From positions 535,432 to 599,431 of the forward strand of contig NZ_JAHUZE010000003.1 in NCBI RefSeq assembly GCF_019218265.1: a stretch of DNA of 64,000 nt, given 5' to 3'. How positions within the stretch are numbered: the stretch's first letter is position 1; every line of letters starts with the position of its first letter. Below, one piece after another: positions 44,531 to 54,196 of the stretch. The translations under genes and the position numbers were made by a program. The notes beneath the pieces were generated by a model that saw nothing but the letters and a program-made list of their open reading frames with translations, was not told where the DNA came from and made no database searches. Origin of the DNA: Maritimibacter dapengensis (lineage in GTDB: Bacteria > Pseudomonadota > Alphaproteobacteria > Rhodobacterales > Rhodobacteraceae).

Positions 44531-47221
44531 TCAGGCGACGACATTCACAATCCGCCCCGGCACCACGATCACCTTTTTCGGTGCAGCCCCGTCGAGCGCA
44601 CGTTGCACGCCCTCAGTGGCGAGCGCGAGCTTTTCGACCTCGGCCTTGTCCATGTCCTTCGGCACCGAAATCTCGTCGCGCCGCTTGCCGTTGACCTGGA
44701 TCGGCAGCGTCACGCTGTCTTCCACAAGCATGGCCGGGTCCACTTCGGGCCAGTCGGCTTCGGCGATGAGTCCTTCGCCGCCCAGCATCGTCCAGACTTC
44801 TTCGGCGAGATGCGGGGTCATCGGCGACATGAGCTGTGCCATGACACGCATCGCGGCCTTACGGGTCTCGGCGCTGGCCTTGGCCTTGGCGAGCGTGTTG
44901 GTGAAGGCATAGAGCTTGGCGATGGAGGTGTTGAAGGCGAAGCCCTCGATCCCGTCCGTCACCGCCTGAATGGTCTTGTGCATGTCACGCAGGAGCGCTT
45001 CGTCGTCTGTCCCGGTGTCGGCTCCGTCGGCAATCTCGGCGGCGAGTCGGAAAACACGTGCGAGGTGTTTCGATGCGCCTTCCGCGCCCGAGGCGGTCCA
45101 TTCCACGTCCCGTTCGGGGGGCGAGTCGGACATGACGAACCAGCGGGCGGTGTCCGCGCCGTATTGGTCGATGATCGCCAGCGGGTCGACGACGTTGTTT
45201 TTCGACTTCGACATCTTGGCCGAAGGGATCACCTCAATTGGGTTATCTCTATCTCGGGTCCAAAAATCTTTAAGGTTATCAGAATCGTTAGGATCGCGAC
45301 CTGTCGCCTCAAAACTTTCTTTATGGACGGCCTTGAGGACGCCTCCGTCATTAAACTCGATAACTTGGCTCGGGTAGAAGTACTGGCGCAATCTAGCAAA
45401 CTGACTTTCAAGTTTTTCGTCAGATTCTGGACCGCTTCCATAAACGGGACGAAGACGGCGCTCATCTATCTTGTAAATCGCGTGCGTCACCATGCCCTGC
45501 GTGAAGAGCGCGTTGAACGGCTCTTTCGACTTCTCGGGCAGGTGGCCGCAGATGTGCATCGCGCGGGCGAAGAAGCGGGAATAGAGCAGGTGCAGGATCG
45601 CGTGCTCGATGCCGCCGATATATTGATCGACATTCATCCAGTAGTCCGCATCCTCGGCCACGGTCGGCGTCGTCGCCCGCGGCGCGGTGAAGCGGGCGAA
45701 GTACCACGAGCTGTCCACGAAGGTGTCCATCGTGTCGGTTTCGCGCTTCGCGGGCTTGCCGCAGGAGGGGCAGGCGCAGTCGCGCCATGTCGGGTGACGG
45801 TCGAGCGGGTTGCCGGGGGTGTCGAAGGTTACATCGTAGGGTAGTTCGACCGGCAGATTCTCTTTCTTCTCCGGTACAACGCCGCAAGCGTCGCAATGGA
45901 CGACCGGAATCGGGCAGCCCCAATAGCGCTGGCGGGACAGGCCCCAGTCGCGCAGGCGGTATTTCACTTGACCGCGGCCTTTGCCCTTGGCTTCGAACCA
46001 ATCAATTGTCTTGTCGATCGCGTCTTGGGACGTGGTTTCGCCAAGCCCGGCAAAGTGGTCTACGAAAACAACGGTCTCGGTCTTGTCCGGCACGAGGGCC
46101 TCATTGCCCACGTCCGTCTCGTCGCCGGGCATATGGAATGCGTTGCGCACGGGCAGATCATATTTGCGCGCGAAATCGAGGTCGCGCTGGTCGTGCGCCG
46201 GACAACCAAAGACCGCGCCGGTGCCGTAGTCCATGAGAACGAAGTTCCCGACCCAGACGGGCAGGTCACGATCCTCGGCCGGGTGCCGCACGGTGAGACC
46301 GGTGTCGAACCCGCGTTTCTCGGCCTTTTCCAGGGCTTCTTCCGTGGTGCCGCCTTTGCGACACTCGGCGTTGAAGGCGGCAAGCTGTGCGTTGTCCGCT
46401 TCGAGCGCCTTCGACAGAGGGTGATCCGGGGAAATGGCGATAAAGCTTGCGCCATGCATCGTGTCGGGGCGCGTGGAGTAACAGGTGATCTGTTCGATGC
46501 CCTGCGTCGGCGCGGTCAGGTCGAAGTCGATTTCGATCCCACGCGATTTCCCGATCCAGTTGGCCTGCATAAGGCGCACCTTTTCGGGCCAGTCCTTCAA
46601 CCCGTCCAGCGCGTCCAGCAGCTCTTCGGAGTAATCCGAGATCTTGAAGAACCATTGCGTAAGCTCGCGGCGCTCAACTTCGGCCCCCGAGCGCCAGCCT
46701 TTGTCGTCGATCACCTGCTCGTTGGCGAGCACGGTCATGTCGACCGGGTCCCAGTTCACCACGGCGTTCTTGCGGTAGACGAGATCTTTCTCGAGGAAGT
46801 CGATGAACAGCGCCTGCTGCTGACCGTAATATTCCGGGTCGCAGGTGGCGAATTCGCGGGTCCAGTCGAGCGACCAGCCCATCGGCTTCATCTGTTCTTT
46901 CATTTCCGAGATGTTGGCGTAGGTCCAATCCTTCGGATGACCGCCCGTCGCCATCGCCGCGTTTTCGGCGGGCATCCCGAAGGCGTCCCATCCCATCGGG
47001 TGCAGGACCGAGAAACCCTGCGCCTTCTTATACCGCGCCACCACGTCGCCCATCGTGTAGTTGCGCACGTGGCCGATATGGATGCGGCCCGACGGGTAGG
47101 GAAACATCTCGAGCACGTAGTATTTCGGCTTCGAGGGATCGCGGGTCGCGGCGAAGCTCCCGGCCTCGTCCCAGGCCTTTTGCCACTTCGGTTCGATGCT
47201 GCGCGCGTCGTAGCGGGACAT
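44531..47221 (-). CDS. leuS: Leucyl-tRNA synthetase
   Basis: An 896-residue class Ia synthetase. Visible landmarks are the HIGH motif in [16 protein letters not shown], the CP1 editing domain with [19 protein letters not shown] in pieces, the zinc knot CPSCGKP, the KMSKS motif ([14 protein letters not shown]) and the anticodon-binding domain. The start at 47221 follows AAGGAACC; an upstream in-frame ATG is rejected. The segment just before KMSKS (plus coordinates about 45232-45476), which is the leucine-specific domain, is GC-poor (111 of 240 bases, hand count) against 62-65% in the flanks, and uses AGA, CGA, CTT, AAA and ATT codons. The frame stays open. Confidence 0.96.
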   Translation of the reverse strand: MSRYDARSIEPKWQKAWDEAGSFAATRDPSKPKYYVLEMFPYPSGRIHIGHVRNYTMGDVVARYKKAQGFSVLHPMGWDAFGMPAENAAMATGGHPKDWTYANISEMKEQMKPMGWSLDWTREFATCDPEYYGQQQALFIDFLEKDLVYRKNAVVNWDPVDMTVLANEQVIDDKGWRSGAEVERRELTQWFFKISDYSEELLDALDGLKDWPEKVRLMQANWIGKSRGIEIDFDLTAPTQGIEQITCYSTRPDTMHGASFIAISPDHPLSKALEADNAQLAAFNAECRKGGTTEEALEKAEKRGFDTGLTVRHPAEDRDLPVWVGNFVLMDYGTGAVFGCPAHDQRDLDFARKYDLPVRNAFHMPGDETDVGNEALVPDKTETVVFVDHFAGLGETTSQDAIDKTIDWFEAKGKGRGQVKYRLRDWGLSRQRYWGCPIPVVHCDACGVVPEKKENLPVELPYDVTFDTPGNPLDRHPTWRDCACPSCGKPAKRETDTMDTFVDSSWYFARFTAPRATTPTVAEDADYWMNVDQYIGGIEHAILHLLYSRFFARAMHICGHLPEKSKEPFNALFTQGMVTHAIYKIDERRLRPVYGSGPESDEKLESQFARLRQYFYPSQVIEFNDGGVLKAVHKESFEATGRDPNDSDNLKDFWTRDRDNPIEVIPSAKMSKSKNNVVDPLAIIDQYGADTARWFVMSDSPPERDVEWTASGAEGASKHLARVFRLAAEIADGADTGTDDEALLRDMHKTIQAVTDGIEGFAFNTSIAKLYAFTNTLAKAKASAETRKAAMRVMAQLMSPMTPHLAEEVWTMLGGEGLIAEADWPEVDPAMLVEDSVTLPIQVNGKRRDEISVPKDMDKAEVEKLALATEGVQRALDGAAPKKVIVVPGRIVNVVA

Positions 47222-47302
47222 GGTCGGTTCCTTCAAATCAAAAACGCCGGGCGATGGGCCCGGCGCATGATGTAATGTGATGCGGGATTAGGGTCCAGCG
47301 CC

Positions 47303-47815
47303 TTACAAGTCGTAATCCTGAATGCGTAGCTGACGGGCCCGGCCGAGGATCGCATCCTCGATCGCGTGCTGTGTTTCGGTCGAAACCGGACGCCCGCCCC
47401 GGTTCTGAAGCGCGACATGCAGGCCGCGGGCATCGAGAGCCGGATCGCTGACATGAACCGTCGCGCGATACGCGCCGCCGCCGCCGGGCGGAACACCGTA
47501 GCCGAACACGATGACGCCGGTGAAGGGATCGGCAGCCTGAACCGGCATGAATGACAGAACGTCGAGCGAGGCGTTCCAGAGATACTTGTTCACTTCGACG
47601 GTGGTGTTGGGATCGTCAGCATTGGTGAAGAGATCGAAAACCGAGCTGCCGCCGCTCCGCTGAATGGCGCGATCCGGACGTTCCGACATTTCTGCGGTCG
47701 TGCTGGCGTCCGGCGCGTTGCTGCGCCCCCCGAACAATCCGCCGCCGGAACATGCGGGCAATGCGACCAGTGCGGTCAGCAGCACCGCCTTCACTACAAT
47801 CCGCCCGTCACGCAT
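47303..47815 (-). CDS. DUF3576 lipoprotein
   Basis: A 170-residue probable lipoprotein. The signal peptide ends in the lipobox LPAC (VALPACSGG), followed by a low-complexity linker with GGLFGGRSNAPDAS and the DUF3576 domain with SGGSSVFDLFTNADDPNTTVEVNKYLWNASLDVLSFMP in pieces, GVIVFGYG and ALDARGLHVALQNRGGRPVS in pieces. Members sit beside leuS in many alphaproteobacteria. The role is unknown; an envelope function near LPS export has been suggested by context only. Confidence 0.88.
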   Translation of the reverse strand: MRDGRIVVKAVLLTALVALPACSGGGLFGGRSNAPDASTTAEMSERPDRAIQRSGGSSVFDLFTNADDPNTTVEVNKYLWNASLDVLSFMPVQAADPFTGVIVFGYGVPPGGGGAYRATVHVSDPALDARGLHVALQNRGGRPVSTETQHAIEDAILGRARQLRIQDYDL

Positions 47816-48067
47816 ATCTTCGCCCCGTTCCGTTGGTTTTCCTCTACCTACCCAAGCGAAATAGCGCGGGCAAGCGTTTTCCCGGGACATGGATAGCGCG
47901 CCTAGGAAGGATGCTCTCTATATATAGGCCTGTCAGAGGGTTGCGCCGGGGAGGGGTTCGGGGCTCGCACAGGGACTGTGGCAAGTCTGCACCATCCGAA
48001 ACCACATTCTCGCCCTTGCGTTTGCCGTGCTTGCATCGGAACCGCGAAAGAGCGAGGAAACAGCATA

Positions 48068-48093
48068 CTCAATTCGGATTCCCCTGAATTGAG
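48068..48093. promoter_or_regulatory. Leader hairpin upstream of the porin gene
   Basis: CTCAATTC (48068-48075) and GAATTGAG (48086-48093) are perfect 8-base inverted arms around ten bases, 30 bases before the porin ATG. In RNA this would be a hairpin in the 5' leader; as DNA it could be an operator. The rest of the 308-base gap 47816-48123 shows no gene. Confidence 0.5.
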
Positions 48094-48123
48094 GTGCACC
48101 TTTAGATAAACGAGGGAAACGAA

Positions 48124-48984
48124 ATGAAAAAGATTCTCCTTGCTTCGACGGTTCTGGTGGGCACCACCGGTTTCGCCGCTGCAGACGTAAGCTTCACTGG
48201 TACCGCATACACCGGTCTCGCCTACAACATCACGACTGGCGCTCTTCAGCCGGAAATCAACGCGACGTTCCGCGCTGGCATGATGACCACCACCGACGGC
48301 GGCCTCGAAGCCGGCGCTGGCGTTGTCGTCATCTCCGCTGGTTCGATCATGCAAAAAGATCCGGGTGACGCACAGTTCGGCACGAACGACTACCCGACCG
48401 GCGCTGGCGTCGTTCTCGGTGCAAGCGTTTACCTGTCCGGTTCCTGGGGCAAAGTCACCGTCGCTCACGACACCAACGCTGACGACGATGCGACGACTCC
48501 CGGCGATTGGGACATCACCGCGACCTACACCAACTCGTTCGGCAACTTCGACCTCGAAGTTTACGGCGTGATGCACACCCCGGCTTCGACCGCCACCACC
48601 AACGGTGACTTCGGCGCCAAAGGCACGTACAACTTCGGCGACTACGGCGTCTGGGTTGCTTACGACTACGACCGCTCGGACGTTCCGGCTCAGCCGCACA
48701 CGATCTCGGCTGGCGTGATGGCCGACATCTCCGGCTTCACCGGCGCTGCTGAAGTTGCTTACAACTTCGGTAACCCGACCCCGTTCTCCTGGGCGGTGGA
48801 AGCTGGCTACGCAACCGGCCCCTACTCGATCTCGGCGTTCTTCAACTCCGACACCGAGTACGGTGTTGAAGCTGCCTACGACCTGGGCGGCGGCGTTGCC
48901 ATCGAAGCTGGTTACGCACACTCGAACGGCGTGAACTCGCCGCTCGCCAACGTTGTCTACGCTGGCGTGTCGATGAGCTTCTAA
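48124..48984 (+). CDS. Porin (outer-membrane beta-barrel)
   Basis: A 286-residue outer-membrane protein. The signal peptide MKKILLASTVLVGTTGFAAA ends at ADVSF. The rest is alternating hydrophobic strands and polar turns with many G, A, T, N and D residues, and it ends in phenylalanine (VSMSF), the C-terminal signal for the BAM complex. It resembles the short Rhodobacter-type porins in repeats such as YAGVSMSF and GSWGKVTVAHDTNAD. Strong codon bias suggests high expression. It is followed by a terminator. Confidence 0.92.
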   Translation: MKKILLASTVLVGTTGFAAADVSFTGTAYTGLAYNITTGALQPEINATFRAGMMTTTDGGLEAGAGVVVISAGSIMQKDPGDAQFGTNDYPTGAGVVLGASVYLSGSWGKVTVAHDTNADDDATTPGDWDITATYTNSFGNFDLEVYGVMHTPASTATTNGDFGAKGTYNFGDYGVWVAYDYDRSDVPAQPHTISAGVMADISGFTGAAEVAYNFGNPTPFSWAVEAGYATGPYSISAFFNSDTEYGVEAAYDLGGGVAIEAGYAHSNGVNSPLANVVYAGVSMSF

Positions 48985-49007
48985 TCCCAACGGGATTTGA
49001 ACAGGGA

Positions 49008-49033
49008 AGAGCGGGCCTTGCGCCCGCTCTTTT
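49008..49033 (+). terminator. Rho-independent terminator of the porin gene
   Basis: A 9-bp stem (AGAGCGGGC and GCCCGCTCT) with a 5-base loop, followed by a T-rich tract, 24 bases after the porin stop. Confidence 0.9.
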
Positions 49034-49083
49034 CTTTTTCGGGGTGCCGTGATTGAACGTTCTCGAACGAGAGGACGTAAGAC

Positions 49084-49737
49084 ATGGCCCTGAACGACGT
49101 ACTTCAGAAAATTCGTGACGAAGAGAAACGGGTCGGCCGGGCGGTCGGCGCGACGCGGCTCGTGGCCGTGTCCAAAGTTCAGCCGCTCGGGCGCGTTGTC
49201 GCGGTGCTGGACGACGGCCACCGACTTTTCGGCGAGAACAAAGTGCAGGAGGCCGCCGGCAAATGGCCCGACCTGCGCGAAAAATACAATGATGTCGTGT
49301 TGCATCTGATTGGCCCGCTCCAGACCAACAAGGCGCGCCAGGCGATGGAGCTGTTCGACGTGATCGAAACCATCGACCGCCCCAAGCTCGCCCGTACCAT
49401 CGCGCGGCTGGCCGAAGAGACAGGTCATTGTCCGCGGTTGTTCGTCCAGGTGAACACCGGAGAGGAAGAGCAGAAGGCGGGTGTCATGCCCGAGGACGTC
49501 GATGCGTTTCTTGCGGAATGCCGCGACCTCGGCCTCAGGATCGAAGGTTTGATGTGCATTCCGCCGGTGGACGAGGAACCGTCCTTGCACTTCGCACTGC
49601 TCGCAAAGATCGCCAAACGCAACGGGATCGAGGAGTTGTCCATGGGCATGTCGGGCGATTTCGAACGTGCCGTGGCACAGGGTGCGACTTATGTCCGCGT
49701 CGGCTCGGCGATTTTCGGAGACCGCGTCTATGACTGA
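49084..49737 (+). CDS. YggS family pyridoxal-phosphate homeostasis protein
   Basis: A 217-residue single-domain alanine-racemase-N fold protein (YggS/PROSC). The PLP lysine is in RLVAVSKVQPL. Other blocks are FGENKVQEAAGKW, LHLIGPLQTNK, VQVNTGEEEQKAGV and the C-terminal SMGMSGDFERAVAQGATYVRVGSAIFG in pieces. The family maintains vitamin B6 and amino acid balance and has no known catalytic activity. Confidence 0.94.
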   Translation: MALNDVLQKIRDEEKRVGRAVGATRLVAVSKVQPLGRVVAVLDDGHRLFGENKVQEAAGKWPDLREKYNDVVLHLIGPLQTNKARQAMELFDVIETIDRPKLARTIARLAEETGHCPRLFVQVNTGEEEQKAGVMPEDVDAFLAECRDLGLRIEGLMCIPPVDEEPSLHFALLAKIAKRNGIEELSMGMSGDFERAVAQGATYVRVGSAIFGDRVYD

Positions 49738-49764
49738 CGCTCAACCGTGCGATGCACGACTTCG

Positions 49765-50265
49765 TCAGGCCCTGACGATCACGCGGGAACGCGGTGTCCA
49801 ATGTGCGAGAATAAGGCGCAGGTGATCGGGTCGGAACGCAAGGCACCCGGCGGTGGGTTTGCGTGGACCGCGCCAGCAATGGATGAAAATGGCCGACCCT
49901 TTGCCCGGCTCGGCCCCGGGCCAATTCCAATCCGTGACGATAAAGATATCGTAGAGCCCGTCCGCACGACGCAGGCGCTCATGCGATGACTCGAATGGAG
50001 CGCAGACCTTGTGGTTGTAGGCGACGTCGCCGGGATCGTCGCACCAGAGGTCTCGTGGCCCGATCGGTGACATTGGAAACGGCGCACGGGGCATGGCGAC
50101 CCGGTCCGCTCGATACCCACCTTCCATCATCCGCCAGGTTCCCGCAGGCGTTGCACCGTCGCCTTCGCGCTTGTCTGGCGTGATGCCAGCGCGACCGATC
50201 GCGACGGGAAAGTGTCGCCCCCTGAACCGCGCACCCCAGCGTGTCACGAACAGGTCGTGGCTCAC
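49765..50265 (-). CDS. L,D-transpeptidase family protein
   Basis: A 166-residue YkuD-domain protein. The N-terminal strand region is MSHDLFVTRWGARFRGRHFP, with GRAGITPDKREGDGATPAGTW in pieces, and the catalytic block IFIHCWRGPRKPTAGCLAF, where H and the late C are the active-site residues of L,D-transpeptidases. No signal peptide is seen, which is unusual for a wall enzyme, so a cytoplasmic role or non-classical export is open. Its start overlaps the ribA stop by four bases. Confidence 0.88.
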   Translation of the reverse strand: MSHDLFVTRWGARFRGRHFPVAIGRAGITPDKREGDGATPAGTWRMMEGGYRADRVAMPRAPFPMSPIGPRDLWCDDPGDVAYNHKVCAPFESSHERLRRADGLYDIFIVTDWNWPGAEPGKGSAIFIHCWRGPRKPTAGCLAFRPDHLRLILAHWTPRSRVIVRA

Positions 50266-51347
50266 AACAGGTGGCCCGATTTGCGAGCCTTCGTGTCGAG
50301 ATAGGCGGTGTTGTGGCTCCCGCGCCCGACCTTGAGAGGAACGCGCTCGGTCACGCCGATACCCTGCGCCTCCATCATGGCGACCTTGGCGGGGTTGTTG
50401 GTCATGAGCCTGACCTCAGAGAAACCCATGCGCTTCAATATCTCGGACCCGATGCGGAAATCACGCTCATCGTCTTCGAAGCCAAGCCTGTGGTTCGCTT
50501 CGACCGTGTCGAAACCCTGATCCTGCAACGAATACGCCCGCATCTTGTTGGCAAGGCCGATGCCGCGTCCTTCCTGGTTCAGGTAGAGCAGCACACCGGC
50601 GCCGGCCTCGCCCATTGCCGCAAGTGCCGCACGAAGCTGCGGGCCGCAATCGCATTTCAGGCTGCCCAGAAGGTCGCCGGTAAAACATGCCGAGTGCAGA
50701 CGGGACAGCACGGGCTTGTCCCGGTCCGGGCGTCCGATCTCGACTGCGTAATGCTCTTCCCCGCCGTCTTCCGGCCGGAAAATGTGCAGGCGACCGGCTT
50801 CGGACACCTCGAGCGGAACACGGGCCGAGACGACTTCGGTCAAGGTCGCAAGGGGCGGCTCGACGGGCGCATGGGTCAGGTTGACGTGTGTGAGGCCATG
50901 CCTGGCCGCCAGCGCGGCGCCGTCGGACACCTCGACGATCAGCGCGGCGGGCAGAAGCATGGCGGATTTTGCAAGTGTGATGGCCGTCGAGGCCAGCCGT
51001 TCGTCGCCGCCGCGTTCAGTCGAGAGTGGTCCTTTCATGGGCACCCTGAGGTCGTCTTTCGGATCGGCCACGCCCATGATCCAGCGCACGCCCTCGCTGT
51101 CCGGCACGACGACGCGCGCGACGAGGTCGGAATAGGGCCGCGCCTTGAGCGTCGCCGCACGCCGCGGCGTGATGGCGAGCTGCACGGTGCCGATGCCCCG
51201 CATGTCGTCCAGCCGCGCCGTGGTCAGCGTTTCGACAGCCGTGACCAACGCGGCGCGAGACCCGGCCTCAAGCACGACCGGAAGCCCCATGCGCAGGTCT
51301 GCACGGGCCCGTGCGGTGAGTTCGGTCTGGTTCGGTGCGAGCGACAT
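50262..51347 (-). CDS. ribA: GTP cyclohydrolase II with N-terminal extension
   Basis: A 361-residue protein. The C-terminal part is GTP cyclohydrolase II, the first riboflavin step: VLSRLHSACFTGDLLGSLKCDCGPQLRAAL in pieces with zinc cysteines, then LLYLNQEGRGIGLANKMRAYSLQDQGFDTVEANHRLGF in pieces and the late MTNNPAKVAMMEAQGIGV. An N-terminal domain of about 150 residues precedes it, with VVLEAGSRAALVTAVETL; it is not the RibB (DHBP synthase) domain and is common in alphaproteobacterial RibA as I recall. The start at 51347 is the first ATG giving this domain. Confidence 0.93.
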   Translation of the reverse strand: MSLAPNQTELTARARADLRMGLPVVLEAGSRAALVTAVETLTTARLDDMRGIGTVQLAITPRRAATLKARPYSDLVARVVVPDSEGVRWIMGVADPKDDLRVPMKGPLSTERGGDERLASTAITLAKSAMLLPAALIVEVSDGAALAARHGLTHVNLTHAPVEPPLATLTEVVSARVPLEVSEAGRLHIFRPEDGGEEHYAVEIGRPDRDKPVLSRLHSACFTGDLLGSLKCDCGPQLRAALAAMGEAGAGVLLYLNQEGRGIGLANKMRAYSLQDQGFDTVEANHRLGFEDDERDFRIGSEILKRMGFSEVRLMTNNPAKVAMMEAQGIGVTERVPLKVGRGSHNTAYLDTKARKSGHLL

Positions 51348-51500
51348 TTTTTCCCTTTCAAGCCCCCTAGATAGGCGGCTCCCACGGGAAAGTGAAACAT
51401 TTAGGGTGATCCCGACACGAGGCCGTGAACGTATTGCCACAAACATTGTCGGACTCGTGTCTCATTCCGAAGTCTGATGAAACGGTATGGAGGACCCGCT

Positions 51501-52187
51501 ATGGCGACCCAAAAGAACATTCTTCTCGTGGACGACGATGAAGACCTGCGCGAAGCGCTCGCCGAACAATTGATCATGACCGAGGATTTCGAAGTGTTCG
51601 AAGCCGCGAATGGCGCGGACGCGATGCAGAAGGCCAAGGAACAGATCTATGATCTGGTGATTCTCGACGTGGGTCTGCCCGATACGGACGGCCGCGAGTT
51701 GTGCAAACTGATGCGCAAACAGGGCGTCAAATGCCCGATCCTGATGCTGACCGGCCATGACAGCGATGCCGATACCATCCTTGGCCTCGATGCGGGCGCG
51801 AACGACTACGTCACCAAGCCGTTCAAATTCCCCGTGCTGCTCGCCCGGATCCGCGCACAGCTGCGCCAGCACGAGCAAAGCGAAGATGCGGTGTTTCAGC
51901 TTGGGCCGTACACGTTCAAACCGGCGATGAAGATGCTCATCACCGAGGAAGATCGGAAAATCCGGCTGACCGAAAAGGAAACCAACATCTTGAAATTCCT
52001 TTATCGCTCGTCGGAAGGCGTGGTGGCGCGTGACGTGCTGCTGCACGAAGTCTGGGGCTATAATGCGGGTGTAACGACCCATACGCTCGAGACACACATC
52101 TATCGCTTGCGCCAGAAGATCGAGCCGGACCCCGGCAATGCCCGCCTTCTCGTGACGGAATCGGGCGGTTATCGGCTTGTGGCCTGA
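51501..52187 (+). CDS. OmpR-family response regulator
   Basis: A 228-residue two-domain response regulator. The receiver domain has NILLVDDDEDLREAL, the phospho-acceptor D56 in LVILDVGLPD, MLTGHD and VTKPF. The output domain is an OmpR winged helix with IRLTEKETNILKFLYR, TTHTLETHIYRLRQKIE and the wing LVTESGGYRLVA. No histidine kinase adjoins it, so it is an orphan here. An ATG 8 codons upstream is possible, but the ATG at 51501 follows GGAGG with the usual spacing. Confidence 0.92.
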   Translation: MATQKNILLVDDDEDLREALAEQLIMTEDFEVFEAANGADAMQKAKEQIYDLVILDVGLPDTDGRELCKLMRKQGVKCPILMLTGHDSDADTILGLDAGANDYVTKPFKFPVLLARIRAQLRQHEQSEDAVFQLGPYTFKPAMKMLITEEDRKIRLTEKETNILKFLYRSSEGVVARDVLLHEVWGYNAGVTTHTLETHIYRLRQKIEPDPGNARLLVTESGGYRLVA

Positions 52188-52994
52188 CCGCCACAGGTAG
52201 GGACTCCCGCCTTATTCACGCCGCGATTGCACAGTAAAAAAGTGGAAGACGTGGTATTGTTTCCTTACGGCAAACGATACGAGAGACCCCTCGCCGTGCC
52301 GGGGTAATGGTGCGGCATCCTCCCTGTTGGACTGGTGGTCCCACAGCCTTTGAAATCAATAGCCTTTTCCTACTTGGAACGGCAAGCTTCTCTGGCGTGG
52401 GACCACCTCTTTTTTCGGGAGCTGGGGCGGGTCCGCATTGGGCATTCAATGATCCCCGGTTGCATCCCCACCGACATAATAACGGCGCGAGCCAATCCGG
52501 GGCGCGTATTGCGCACAGGTTGCACAATCCGAAGCGATAGCTGGATGGTTCAAAGGCGTTTTGCAATTCTAAATCAGGCGGAGAATCGAGCGCTTCCCGT
52601 AGAGGGCCGTTCCACCAAGGAAGCAAAGAGGTTCGATGCAGGCCTCGTGGCGCGTCAGGCGACGAGCCCCGACGCAAAGAAACCACGGCATTAGACGGCG
52701 GCGCTGAAGCAGTCAGCTGCCAGAGCACGTTGAAAGTCCGGTCGCTTAGAAATGTGTGTCTGGCGGTGTCCGACACGAAGTCCCGGCACTCGTCCTGGTT
52801 TGGCCTTTGCCGGGGCGCCATGAACGCTTTTGCCGAGAGTCATCTATTATGACCGCCACGCTTGCGCAATTTGAGACCTTCTCGCAGAAGCTCCTTTGGA
52901 GTTCCTCCCCGTTCAACGGACGCCTTCGCGCTTCAGCGAGATGTGCCAAGTCGATCAATAGCGCGATAGGATGTGAGCCCCGAGTGCAGGGGGA
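52188..52994. other. 807-base stretch without a recognisable gene
   Basis: No open frame here reads like a protein family; frames on both strands (for example 52216-52821 minus and 52335-52694 plus) look random. The stretch contains a pair of perfect 11-base inverted repeats, GGTGGTCCCAC at 52334-52344 and GTGGGACCACC at 52397-52407. It separates core genes from the lower-GC LacI gene and the inositol locus and may be the decayed remains of a mobile element or recombination site. Confidence 0.5.
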
Positions 52995-54035
52995 TCAGAT
53001 ATTTTCCTGCGTTATGATCTCGAAAGGGATGGTTTTTTGGAGCGTCGGCCCAGGTTCATCGCGTGTCGCGACGTCGATCATCGTCTGGATCAACGTCTCG
53101 GACGTCTGGTCCATTGGGTGACACAGGGCAGCGGTGATCAATCCTTCCGTGAGACCTTTGCGCGTTTCGGGGCCAATGTCCCGGCAGACCAACTTGATTT
53201 GGCTGCGGCGGTCTTCAGGTGCCTCACGTAAGGCGCGCAGCACTCCAGAGATACCGCCGCCCACGATCAGGATACCGCGAAGGTCCTCGTGCTTTGCGAT
53301 CAGGTCGCGGACCATTTCGTAGGCATGCGAGCTGTCTTCGTGTGTGGGTTCGCTTTCGTTGACGATCAAATCCGGCGCATGTTCGCGAATGTATGAGCGA
53401 AAGGCGGCATCCGCGACGTCTTGGCATTGATAGCGATGATTGCCAATGAAGACCGCAATGCGCCCGCGGCCCTGTGTCATCTGCGTGATGAAGAACGCAG
53501 CAGTGCGACCGAGCTTCCAGTTGTCTGTGCCGACAAAGCCCGCGCGCTCTGGAGCTGATTGATCGGTGATGTAGGTCACCACACTCGTCCCATTGTCGCG
53601 GAGTTCACGAATCGCCTGGCCGATCAGAGGGTGGTCAGCTGCAATCAGCGCCACTGCGTCACACTCCTTGCCTAGCGCGCGGAGACGGCCTGCGATATTT
53701 GAAGGCTCCAGGCGGTCGACAAAATCCACCAGACAATCGATGCGCTCATCACGCCGCGCCGATGCCGCTTCACGGACTTTTTCGCCAAACAGGCGATAGA
53801 GGTCACGCGTCGATTGCTGCAACAAGAAGCCGAATCGAAAATGGGGCAACGCGTCCTCGCGACGCGCGGACAGAACGCCCGTGCCATAAAAACCAATTTT
53901 CTCAGCCACCTGCTGGACATGTTCGATCGTCGCTCCGCGCACATTTTCAGCGCCTGCGAGAATTCGGTTTACCGTCGAAATGCTGACGCCGGATTCCCGT
54001 GCAAGGTCCGCTATTGTTACCCGCTGTTTCAACAT
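52995..54035 (-). CDS. LacI-family regulator of the inositol locus
   Basis: A 346-residue LacI-family repressor. The HTH is RVTIADLARESGVSISTVNRIL, followed by a hinge region and a sugar-binding domain (FRFGFLLQQSTRDLYRLFGEKV in pieces, AVFIGNHRYQCQDVADAAFRSYI in pieces, ILIVGGGISGVLRALREAP in pieces). It faces the transporter and catabolic genes, so myo-inositol or an inosose is the likely inducer. The ATG at 54035 starts directly before the HTH; an upstream ATG would add 18 residues. Confidence 0.88.
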   Translation of the reverse strand: MLKQRVTIADLARESGVSISTVNRILAGAENVRGATIEHVQQVAEKIGFYGTGVLSARREDALPHFRFGFLLQQSTRDLYRLFGEKVREAASARRDERIDCLVDFVDRLEPSNIAGRLRALGKECDAVALIAADHPLIGQAIRELRDNGTSVVTYITDQSAPERAGFVGTDNWKLGRTAAFFITQMTQGRGRIAVFIGNHRYQCQDVADAAFRSYIREHAPDLIVNESEPTHEDSSHAYEMVRDLIAKHEDLRGILIVGGGISGVLRALREAPEDRRSQIKLVCRDIGPETRKGLTEGLITAALCHPMDQTSETLIQTMIDVATRDEPGPTLQKTIPFEIITQENI

Positions 54036-54052
54036 CAAGCCCGCCAATGGTT

Positions 54053-54074
54053 CATTTTGATATGATACAAAATG
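54053..54074. promoter_or_regulatory. Inverted repeat in the LacI/ABC transporter divergent region
   Basis: CATTTTG (54053-54059) and CAAAATG (54068-54074) form perfect arms around eight bases, 18 bases before the lacI-type start and 123 bases before the binding-protein start. Direct repeats ATGATAC overlap it at 54062-54068 and 54072-54078. A likely operator of the LacI regulator. Confidence 0.5.
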
Positions 54075-54196
54075 ATACTTTCGTTTCAAAAAATGGCAAG
54101 AAGGATTTCACAATTCTGAATCATCCGTTACCAAACCGCCATCCGGAGCCCCTGAGGAGGGGAGTGACCGGGCAGTGAAATGGGAGGACATCCAAA

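Noticed and set aside
43430..45844. An 804-codon plus-strand frame across holA and leuS
   Set aside because: It is antisense to two clearly conserved genes and carries no domain signature.
52335..52694. A 119-codon plus-strand frame in the gap after the response regulator
   Set aside because: No ribosome binding site, odd composition and no similarity; a chance frame, so the stretch is reported as lacking a recognisable gene.
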